Origin: JAMOAD01 sp023621955
Lineage (GTDB): Bacteria; Acidobacteriota; Aminicenantia; JAMOAD01
DNA: 31,487 nucleotides
Direction: 5' to 3'
NCBI GenBank assembly: GCA_035403085.1
Contig: DAONEM010000024.1
Span: forward strand, 1 to 31,487
The notes beneath the pieces were generated by a model that was not told the DNA's origin, made no database searches, and saw nothing but the letters and a program-made list of their open reading frames with translations. The position numbers were made by a program, and so were the translations under genes. This document shows, one piece after another, positions 25,782 through 31,487 of the stretch. Position 1 is the first letter of the stretch; each line of letters opens with the position of its first letter.

Positions 25782-26284
25782 GGGGAGTGAGAAGGGGTCT
25801 CTGCCTTCTCTTGGCACAGCTCTTCTCCTTGGCCCTCCTGGGTTCGGAGGAGCTCTTCCTGGTCACCGCCGAGGGGGTGAACCTGCGCAGAGGCCCAGGA
25901 GTTGAGACCCCGGTGATCGGCAGGGTCTCCCGGGGGATGGTCTTTGCCCCCCAAGAGGAGGGCGGCGGTTGGGTCAAGGTCGTGTTCCCGGACAAGGGAA
26001 AGAACCTGGAGGGCTACCTCTTCGAGAACTACCTTCAGAGGCTGGATGGGTCCCTCCCTCTGACCGCGGCCAAGGTGAAGGCGATCCCTTGGGCACGGAT
26101 CCACCTGGACGAGAGAAAGGACTCTCCCGTGGTGGCCCTCTTCCCGGAGGGAACGCCGGTTCAGCTCCTGGGAACCGGAGACGAGGAGATGCTTCCCCTC
26201 CTGGGGGAGGTCGGAGGTTACCGGTGGTTCGGCTTCATCCACAAGGATCTGGTGGAACCCACACTCACCCTGGAGGCCCAGTAG
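25778..26284 (+). CDS. Exported bacterial SH3 domain protein
   Basis: A 168-residue protein with a signal peptide (RGLCLLLAQLFSLALLG) and two bacterial SH3 (SH3b) domains. The first is clear: LFLVTAEGVNLRRGPGVETPVIGRVSRGMVFAPQEEGGGWVKVVFPDKGKNLEGYLFENYLQRL; the second, from about 95 (AIPWARIHLDERKDSPVVALFPEGTPVQLLG...YRWFGFIHKDLV), is weaker. SH3b domains bind peptidoglycan stem peptides or protein ligands. It overlaps the surface protein by ATGA, so the two are coupled and may act together at the cell envelope. Confidence 0.78.
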   Translation: MRGVRRGLCLLLAQLFSLALLGSEELFLVTAEGVNLRRGPGVETPVIGRVSRGMVFAPQEEGGGWVKVVFPDKGKNLEGYLFENYLQRLDGSLPLTAAKVKAIPWARIHLDERKDSPVVALFPEGTPVQLLGTGDEEMLPLLGEVGGYRWFGFIHKDLVEPTLTLEAQ

Positions 26285-26384
26285 GCTCCCCTCCTCTACA
26301 GGGGTACGACCCCGGAGTGGAAAAAACTCTTCCCGCGCCACCCGGGTTCGCAGAGGGCCGGGATGAGAGGGGGCCCGACCGCCC

Positions 26385-26413
26385 TTGAAGAGAGAGCGGA
26401 TCCTTGTTAAAAT
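26385..26413 (+). promoter_or_regulatory. Sigma70 promoter of the GT4 / DUF2142 operon
   Basis: TTGAAG (26385-26390), 17 bp, TAAAAT (26408-26413). The transcript would start near 26420, leaving a leader of about 90 nt, unusually long for this window. Confidence 0.65.
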
Positions 26414-26444
26414 GCCTTTTCGAACACTTTCGAAGAAGAGAAGG

Positions 26445-26480
26445 TCTCTCGGCTTCACCCCCGGCCGGTTTCCCGAGAGA
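26445..26480 (+). promoter_or_regulatory. Inverted repeat in the long GT4 leader
   Basis: TCTCTCGG (26445-26452) and CCGAGAGA (26473-26480), perfect 8-bp arms around a 20-nt loop, lie between the promoter and the start codon and upstream of the GGGGGAGGAGG ribosome binding site near 26495. It could be an RNA hairpin or a protein-binding dyad; no T-run follows, so it is not a classical terminator. Confidence 0.4.
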
Positions 26481-26509
26481 GGTCGTCGTCTCCAGGGGGA
26501 GGAGGAAGC

Positions 26510-27553
26510 ATGAAGGTAGCCGTTGCCATCCCGGATGTCCCCTTCGTTGAAGGAGGGCACCTTGTCATTGCCCGTGAGCTTGTGAGGAGCCTGAGACTTT
26601 ATGGTCACGAGGCGGAGCTGGTTTTCACGCCCATGAACCCTCTCGGGAAGGTCTTGCTGGCCTACGGGGCCACCGCCGCCATCGACCTTCGTCACGATGG
26701 GAACGGTCGCCCCATCGACCGGGTTGTCTCCTTCCGGTACCCTACCTTCGTTCTGAACCATCCAGGCCATACCCTCTGGCTTTGCCACCGGTTAAGGGAG
26801 TATTACGACCTCTGGGAGGAGTTTCAGGCGCCTCTCCCCACCTATACGGCCCTGGCCAAGGAGAGGCTCCGCCGCCTCCTTGTCCATGGCTGGGATAAAA
26901 GGGCCTTCAAGAGGCTTGGCAACAGGGTCTTCACGATCTCTGACACCGTCGGGGCGCGTTTGACCAGGTGGGGAGGTCATCCCTGGCAAACCCTTTACCC
27001 CCCTGCGCCGGAGAGGGCTTACCGGACCGAGGGCTATGAGAAGAGTATCTTCGCCGTCTCCCGTCTGGTCTCCCACAAGAGGGTGGGGTGGGTCATCGAG
27101 GCTCTCCCCTACATGGAGAACAAGGATGTTCGGGTGCGGATCGCCGGCGAGGGGCCGGAGGAGGAGAAGATCCGGGCCCGGGTTCAGGAGTTGGGCCTGA
27201 CGGACCGGGTGACTCTCTTGGGCCGGGTTGATGAGGAGGGACTGATCCGGGAGTACTCCCGGTGCGGTCTCGTTTTCTTCGCGCCCCTCAAGGAAGACTA
27301 CGGTTTCGTCACCGTGGAGGCCTTCAAGTCTCGCAAGGCTGTCATCACCACCGACGATTCCGGCGGAGCTCAGGAGCTTGTTGGCAAGAGCGGGGCCGGT
27401 ATCGTCACGCCTCCGGATTCCCGGGAAACGGCGAAGGCTCTGGACAAAATCTTCTCCACCCCCTCGGAGCTGGAGAGGCTGGGGGAGATCGGCCTCCGAT
27501 GGGCCGAAGAGAACCTCTCCTGGGAGAGGGCCGTCAAGGTTCTGGTCTCTTAA
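26510..27553 (+). CDS. GT4 family glycosyltransferase
   Basis: A 347-residue GT-B fold glycosyltransferase of the GT4 group. The C-terminal Rossmann half carries the donor-binding motifs: KSIFAVSRLVSHKRVGWVIEAL, RIAGEGPEEEKIRARVQELGLTDRVTLLGRV, and the EX7E pair E262/E270 in LKEDYGFVTVEAFKS. The N-terminal half begins MKVAVAIPDVPFVEGGHLVIARELVRSL. It should transfer a nucleotide-activated sugar to a cell-surface polymer precursor in the cytoplasm. The stop codon lies in the loop of a 7-bp inverted repeat. The next gene, 43 bp downstream, encodes a DUF2142-type membrane protein, which often sits in polysaccharide loci. Confidence 0.9.
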   Translation: MKVAVAIPDVPFVEGGHLVIARELVRSLRLYGHEAELVFTPMNPLGKVLLAYGATAAIDLRHDGNGRPIDRVVSFRYPTFVLNHPGHTLWLCHRLREYYDLWEEFQAPLPTYTALAKERLRRLLVHGWDKRAFKRLGNRVFTISDTVGARLTRWGGHPWQTLYPPAPERAYRTEGYEKSIFAVSRLVSHKRVGWVIEALPYMENKDVRVRIAGEGPEEEKIRARVQELGLTDRVTLLGRVDEEGLIREYSRCGLVFFAPLKEDYGFVTVEAFKSRKAVITTDDSGGAQELVGKSGAGIVTPPDSRETAKALDKIFSTPSELERLGEIGLRWAEENLSWERAVKVLVS

Positions 27554-27561
27554 GGAGACCA
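27543..27561. repeat. Inverted repeat around the GT4 stop codon
   Basis: TGGTCTC (27543-27549), TTAAG, GAGACCA (27555-27561): perfect 7-bp arms with the TAA stop in the loop. It stands between the GT4 stop and the DUF2142 start, with no T-run after it. It may tune translation or RNA stability between the two genes. Confidence 0.4.
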
Positions 27562-27596
27562 CGCTCCTCTTTGGGAAAGAAGGGTTAAAGGCGTTC

Positions 27597-29006
27597 ATGC
27601 TTATCAAGAAGATTTGCGGGCTTTTCGGGTCGGCGTTGAAGCTTCTCAGAACCTTGAGACCGGAAGCCTGGTTTCTGCTTCTGGGAGCCCTCTTCGGGTC
27701 GGCCATGGCGGTGGTCACCCCTCCCTTCCAGGTCCCTGACGAGGCGAACCACTTCAACCGTGCCTATTCGATCTCCCAAGGGGAGATCGTTCTCGGGAAG
27801 GAGACCGGGGGCGCCTTCATGCCCAAGAGCCTGCATACCCTCTTCTTCGCCGTCTCTGAGGGGTTGCAGTTCCATCCGGAGAGGAAGCAAGACCCGAAAC
27901 GGCTGATCCAGGCCCTCCGTATTCCTCTGCGTCAAAAGGAGAAGAGCTACATCCTTATCGGAACGGTTGCCTCTTACTCTCCCGTCATCTACGCACCCCA
28001 CGTGACGGCCATCCTGCTGGGGCGGTTCTTGAACCTTCCCCTCCTGGCGACATTCTACCTGGCCAGACTCTTCAGCCTCCTGTTCTGGCTCCTGCTGACC
28101 GCCGCGGCCATAAGGGTGGCACCCTACGGGAAGAGCTTCCTCCTGACGGCCTCGCTGATGCCCATGCCCCTCTTCCTTGCCGCCAGCTGCAGCCCCGATG
28201 GAACGATCCTTGGCGTGAGCGCTCTCTTCTTCGCCTTCTTGTTCCGCCTCTCCCTCAGGCCGACCCCTCCGTCCAGGGGGGAGTGGCTCCTTCTCGCCTT
28301 CTTCTGTGGATTCTTGGCCCTCTGCAAGAGTCTCTACACTCTTTTGACGGCTTCTCTGGTGGTTCTCCTCCTGTCGAAGCCCCGGGATGTGTCGGAGGGG
28401 TCGAGAGAGCGCGGTTTCTCCGCCAGGACCTTGAGGAACATCCTTCTCTGCCTGGGCCTCGCCTTGGCGCTCGCCTGCCTCTGGGCCTGGATGAACCGGC
28501 ACATCCCTCTCTACCGCTATGTTCCCCAGATCGATCCCTCTCTCCAACTCCGTCGGGCCCTCGCCGCCCCCCTGGGAACGATCGCTCTCCTCTTCTCCTC
28601 CCTTTGGGAGCAGGGTCTGGGGGTTTTCCGCCAGATGGTGGGGGTTCTCGGTTGGGTGGATACGGTTCTTCCGATGCCGGTCTACACCGCCTATTCCCTT
28701 CTCCTGCTGGGAAGCGTCCTCCTCGACGGGAATCCCTTCCCCCTTGCGGTTCGGCTCACCCTTGCCCTCCTCTTCATCGGAACGCTCCTGGCGGTTTACT
28801 TCGGTCTCTACCTGGTCTGGACTCCCGTTGGGTGGGGGAGGGTCGTAGGAACTCAAGGACGGTACTTCTTGCCGATGCTCCCCCTTCTGGGTGGAGCCTT
28901 AGGGCTTTTCCGGTGTGAGAGGGTCTGCCGCTGGATTCCCCTCCTCCTCATCCCGCTCCTCCTCTTGGCGATGAAGAGCCTCCTGTTCAGATACTACGCT
29001 TTATAA
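27597..29006 (+). CDS. DUF2142-type multispanning membrane protein
   Basis: A 469-residue integral membrane protein with about ten transmembrane segments. The N-terminal segment GSAMAVVTPPFQVPDEANHFNRAYSISQGEIV, with its PPDE-x-x-H-type acidic loop after the first helix, is characteristic of DUF2142 proteins; these resemble GT-C glycosyltransferases and often sit in O-antigen or wall-polymer clusters. The ATG at 27597 is chosen over an upstream in-frame start at 27378, because the longer form would run inside the GT4 gene and the conserved hydrophobic start begins here; AAAGG lies 6 nt before. No assigned reaction; it is probably in sugar transfer or polymer export together with the GT4. Confidence 0.82.
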   Translation: MLIKKICGLFGSALKLLRTLRPEAWFLLLGALFGSAMAVVTPPFQVPDEANHFNRAYSISQGEIVLGKETGGAFMPKSLHTLFFAVSEGLQFHPERKQDPKRLIQALRIPLRQKEKSYILIGTVASYSPVIYAPHVTAILLGRFLNLPLLATFYLARLFSLLFWLLLTAAAIRVAPYGKSFLLTASLMPMPLFLAASCSPDGTILGVSALFFAFLFRLSLRPTPPSRGEWLLLAFFCGFLALCKSLYTLLTASLVVLLLSKPRDVSEGSRERGFSARTLRNILLCLGLALALACLWAWMNRHIPLYRYVPQIDPSLQLRRALAAPLGTIALLFSSLWEQGLGVFRQMVGVLGWVDTVLPMPVYTAYSLLLLGSVLLDGNPFPLAVRLTLALLFIGTLLAVYFGLYLVWTPVGWGRVVGTQGRYFLPMLPLLGGALGLFRCERVCRWIPLLLIPLLLLAMKSLLFRYYAL

Positions 29007-29076
29007 GACTCTCCGGAAGGAAGCGACGAGGAAAGCGGACCCTATGAAACAGAGGATCCTCCTGGGAAGGAGGGGT

Positions 29077-30204
29077 TTACCTCATGGTCTCGGTGGAGTC
29101 GAAGGAGCGTCCGTAACGGAACTCCGAAAGGTCCAAGGGCCACTCACCGGTGACGATTCTCTCCGCCAGGGACCAACCGAGACCGGGGCCGAACATGAAG
29201 CCGTGGCCGCTCATCCCCGCGGCCAGGAAGAGCCCCTCTATAGGGGTCTGGTCGACGATGGGGGAGTGGTCGGGGGTCACCGTGTAGCAGCCCGCCCATT
29301 GCCTGAGGAAGGGGGATGGACCGAGGGCGGGAACCAGTTTGGCCATCCGCCTGGCCGCCTCGGGGAGGAAGTCGATGGTCGAATCGTAACGCAGTTCCGG
29401 AACGGTCTCTTCGGGGGTGTAGCAGATGATGATCTGCCCTGTCACGAGCTGGTGGAAGTAGGACCCCTCTCTCCGGTAGTCGACGATCATCGGTTCGATC
29501 ATGCGCTCCAGGCGTTGGGTGATCGCCGCTTCGTGGCGCTCGGGGTAACAGGGAATATCGAGCCCCAGGGTGGCTGTGAACTCCCGCGCCCAGGGGCCTA
29601 GGGAGAGGACCACTCGGGCGGCTTCCCAACGGGTGCCGTCGGAGAGGAGGGCGTGAAAGGTGGATCCCCTCTTTTCCAGGGAGGCGAGCTTCGTCGAGGT
29701 CCGCAGAAGGGCCCCTCTCTCTTTCAAGCCCTTCCAGTAGCCTTTCATGACCAGGAAGGGTGAGGCTTGACCGTCGGTGGGGCAGTAGGCGGCCGAAACG
29801 AGACCCTCCGTCTCCAGGAGGGGGACCACATCCTTCGTCTGAGAGGGGGTGAGGAGGGAGACCGACAACCCCTCCCGGAGTTGAACCTCCCGGTTCTTCC
29901 GAAAGGTCTCCGCCATCCTCTCGTCGTGGGCCAGGAAGAGGTACCCTCCCTGATAGAAATCGACGGAAAAGCCGAAAAGATCCTTCATGGAGGAGAAGAT
30001 CTCCACGCTCTTCTTCATGAGCCTGATGGCTCCGGGAGTCGAAAATTGTTGCCGGATTCCGCCGATACAGCGCCCTGTGGAACCGTACCCTGGGTGCTTC
30101 TGCTCGACTAAGGCGACGCGAACCCCTCTCTGCGAAAGGTTCCAGGCTGTGGATAAGCCGAGGATTCCTCCACCGGCCACGAGAACATCAAAGGTCTCTG
30201 TCAT
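29077..30204 (-). CDS. FAD-dependent oxidoreductase, DAO family (sarcosine/proline-type)
   Basis: A 375-residue flavoprotein of the D-amino-acid oxidase / sarcosine oxidase-beta fold: GGGILGLSTAWNLSQRG (11-27) binds the FAD, and EQKHPGYGSTGRCIGGIRQQFSTPGAIRLMKKSVEIF and the C-terminal AAGMSGHGFMFGPGLGWSLAERI are typical of sarcosine oxidase beta and of the proline-dehydrogenase-beta relatives found in thermophiles. It lies 6 bp downstream of the tsaC-type gene in the same operon. Donor and acceptor cannot be told from sequence; a secondary-amine substrate such as sarcosine, proline or a glycine derivative is likely. No alpha, gamma or delta subunit genes are next to it. Confidence 0.85.
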   Translation of the reverse strand: MTETFDVLVAGGGILGLSTAWNLSQRGVRVALVEQKHPGYGSTGRCIGGIRQQFSTPGAIRLMKKSVEIFSSMKDLFGFSVDFYQGGYLFLAHDERMAETFRKNREVQLREGLSVSLLTPSQTKDVVPLLETEGLVSAAYCPTDGQASPFLVMKGYWKGLKERGALLRTSTKLASLEKRGSTFHALLSDGTRWEAARVVLSLGPWAREFTATLGLDIPCYPERHEAAITQRLERMIEPMIVDYRREGSYFHQLVTGQIIICYTPEETVPELRYDSTIDFLPEAARRMAKLVPALGPSPFLRQWAGCYTVTPDHSPIVDQTPIEGLFLAAGMSGHGFMFGPGLGWSLAERIVTGEWPLDLSEFRYGRSFDSTETMR

Positions 30205-30210
30205 GGGTTT

Positions 30211-30828
30211 TTACCGGAAAAGGGAGGTGTCTCCGGCCCCCTCTCTTAGAATTTTGGGAGAATCCTCCGAGAGGTCAACGACCGAAGAGAGAAGGTTGGC
30301 CAAGGTTCCGCCGTGGAGGACCAGGTCGATTTCGTGGGCGAAGAGTTCGGCGATCTCTTCAGGGTTGGTGTGGTAGTCGTCCTCTCCGAGGGGAACGCTG
30401 GTGTTGAGCAAGGGGTGGCCGAGCTCACGGCAGAGGGTCAGAGGGATGGGCGCGTCGGGGATTCGGATTCCGATGGTCGGCCTCTTCTGAAAGAGGGTCT
30501 TGGGAACCTCTTTGGTCGCCTTCAGAATGAAGGTGTAGGGGCCGGGGACGACTCTCTTCATGAGCCGGTAGGCTCCGTCGGAGAGGTTCGCCCATTGGGA
30601 GATCCCTTTCAAATCCGGGAGGATCAGGCTCAGAAGTTTATGCTTGGACGCTTTCTTAATGTAGAGAACCTTCTCCAACGCCTCTTTCTTGAAGGGGTTC
30701 GCCCCTAGACCGTAGATCGTGTCGGTGGGGTAAACGATCACCCCTCCCTCGCGGACCACGCGCAGAGCGTTCTGTAAATCCCGTATGTTAGGGTTGTTGA
30801 TATCGATGGGGACAATTTCGACGGCCAT
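30211..30828 (-). CDS. tsaC: L-threonylcarbamoyladenylate synthase (TsaC/Sua5 family)
   Basis: A 205-residue YrdC-domain protein that makes threonylcarbamoyl-AMP from threonine, bicarbonate and ATP, for the t6A37 modification of tRNA. Key features: GGVIVYPTDTIYGLGANPF (28-46), the basic YIKKASKHKLLSLIL segment (a KxR-type ATP-binding strip), PGPYTFILKATKEVP and PTIGIRIPDAPIPL, and GHPLLNTSVPLG (about residues 136-147). It lacks the C-terminal Sua5 domain, so it is the short, TsaC-like form. An AGGTGATCC leader that consists mostly of ribosome binding site precedes the ATG. Confidence 0.93.
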   Translation of the reverse strand: MAVEIVPIDINNPNIRDLQNALRVVREGGVIVYPTDTIYGLGANPFKKEALEKVLYIKKASKHKLLSLILPDLKGISQWANLSDGAYRLMKRVVPGPYTFILKATKEVPKTLFQKRPTIGIRIPDAPIPLTLCRELGHPLLNTSVPLGEDDYHTNPEEIAELFAHEIDLVLHGGTLANLLSSVVDLSEDSPKILREGAGDTSLFR

Positions 30829-30842
30829 GGATCACCTAAAAA

Positions 30843-30871
30843 ACTCTACCATCCGAAGGGGGAAAAGTCAA
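30843..30871 (-). promoter_or_regulatory. Sigma70 promoter of the tsaC operon
   Basis: Minus strand: TTGACT (30866-30871), 17 bp, TAGAGT (30843-30848). The start of transcription near 30836-30837 gives a leader of about 9 nt (AGGTGATCC) before the ATG at 30828. The rest of 30872-31035 holds no gene or structure I can support. Confidence 0.7.
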
Positions 30872-31035
30872 CTTTCAGCGGCTCTTGTCCTGCCCCTCCG
30901 CTCCGAAAGGCTTACGCCCTTGATCGGGCCTCTGCCGTCGGGGATGAAACGTTCACGGCTTCGCCGAAAGGACCTCTTCCTCTCGGGGAGTGCGGGAAGC
31001 CCATGAGGCTCCTCACACTGTTGGCGCGTCTCTTC

Positions 31036-31487
31036 TTAGGCCCAGAGCCTCAAGGGCCCGTAGTGGATGAGGGCGAAGAGGATGTCGCTGCGGGTGATGA
31101 TGCCGATCAGCCGCTTCTCGTTGTCCACGATGGGCATGGTGCCGATATGGCTTTCGAACATGGCCCGGGCGATTCGGCGGATATCGGTCTCCTTGTCGGC
31201 GGTGATCACCTGGCGGGTCATGATGTCGGCGATTGTGGTGTCGGTGCCGCCCTGGAGCTGAGAGCCTTGGATGTTCAACTTCTTCAGCAGGTCCCGTTCC
31301 GAGACGATACCGATGATCTGCCCCTCCTGTGAGAGAACCGGCATGTGCCTGACGCCGCCCTTCTGGAAGGAGCGCCAGCCCTCGGCGACGCTGAGGGAGG
31401 GGGAGAGTGTCAACACGGGACTGCTCATGATCTCGGAGGCGTAGAGCAACTGTCGGCCTTCCTCCTCCGCAAGAGCGGCCTCCCCGT
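31036..31487 (-). CDS. CBS-pair protein, cut by the window edge
   Basis: The reading frame stays open to the right edge of the window. Two CBS domains fill the visible part: SEIMSSPVLTLSPSLSVAEGWRSFQKGGVRHMPVLSQEGQIIGIVSERDLL and DIMTRQVITADKETDIRRIARAMFESHIGTMPIVDNEKRLIGIITRSDILFALI, followed by a short tail (HYGPLRLWA). These pairs bind adenosine nucleotides or similar ligands and regulate partner proteins. A TTG at 31449 could be a start within the window, with GGAGGAGGAAGG upstream, but the preceding codons (GEAALAEEEGRQLL...) read like coding sequence. An N-terminal extension beyond the edge is more likely. Confidence 0.8.
   Translation of the reverse strand, partial: GEAALAEEEGRQLLYASEIMSSPVLTLSPSLSVAEGWRSFQKGGVRHMPVLSQEGQIIGIVSERDLLKKLNIQGSQLQGGTDTTIADIMTRQVITADKETDIRRIARAMFESHIGTMPIVDNEKRLIGIITRSDILFALIHYGPLRLWA

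Noticed and set aside
26301..26313. Hairpin GGGGT-ACG-ACCCC after the SH3 gene
   Set aside because: Very short, followed by an A-run rather than a T-run; may be chance in G+C-rich sequence.
29058..29073. Hairpin CCTCCT-GGGA-AGGAGG between the DUF2142 and FAD oxidoreductase genes
   Set aside because: It sits where a bidirectional terminator is wanted, but the stem is only 6 bp and no T-run follows on either strand.

Overview
The window is a dense stretch of bacterial chromosome with high G+C, 25 protein genes that I can support, one doubtful small ORF, and no rRNA, tRNA, CRISPR array, transposase or phage gene that I can recognise. Exported proteins (an outer-membrane barrel-like protein, a cadherin/VCBS-type surface protein and a TPR periplasmic protein) point to a diderm. 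A two-domain protein disulfide oxidoreductase (PDO), heavy use of AGG/AGA arginine codons and a DRTGG / CBS-ATPase pair point to an anaerobic and possibly thermophilic lineage. The phylum cannot be fixed from the sequence; an Acidobacteriota/Aminicenantota-like or other deep-branching thermophile is only a guess.

Layout. (1) 95-3926, + strand: an isoprenylcysteine-methyltransferase-like membrane protein and two tandem MoeA genes, the second fused to a periplasmic-binding-protein-like domain. (2) 3933-6387, - strand: a thiol-redox operon rrf2-osmC-pdo-trxB, behind a promoter whose start region is covered by a perfect 8-5-8 inverted repeat that is probably the Rrf2 operator. (3) 6532-11360, +: a doubtful small ORF, a GAF-HisKA protein with no ATPase domain, a TPR lipoprotein-like or periplasmic protein, and gltX. 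(4) 11363-13138: a ferritin-like gene (-) divergent from comB (+), then a pseudopilin-like gene (+). (5) 13128-15088, -: an operon of a DRTGG protein, a CBS-pair/HATPase protein and a helical-repeat protein. (6) 15228-18307, +: a GT2 polyprenyl-phosphate sugar transferase and a GT-C-like multispanning membrane protein. (7) 18356-23097, +: secA, guaB and a small barrel protein. (8) 23277-26284, +: a large surface protein and an SH3-domain protein. (9) 26510-29006, +: a GT4 glycosyltransferase and a DUF2142-type membrane protein. (10) 29077-30828, -: tsaC/sua5-type gene and a DAO-family FAD oxidoreductase. (11) 31036 to the right edge, -: a CBS-pair protein, cut by the window.

The most useful large-scale observation is the promoter set. 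Ten sigma70-type promoters can be read, every one with exactly 17 bp between the -35 and -10 hexamers, and two more of the extended -10 (TGn) type. In most cases the predicted transcript starts 0-20 nt before the start codon. Several have a leader of about 9 nt that is nothing but a Shine-Dalgarno sequence, and secA and comB look leaderless. Convergent gene pairs abut or overlap, leaving no room for intrinsic terminators.

The best candidates for new biology are the Rrf2-controlled PDO/thioredoxin-reductase operon, whose reductase lacks the usual NADPH-specificity motif; the DRTGG / CBS-HATPase / helical-repeat operon; and the kinase-like protein that has a HisKA phosphoacceptor box but no catalytic domain.
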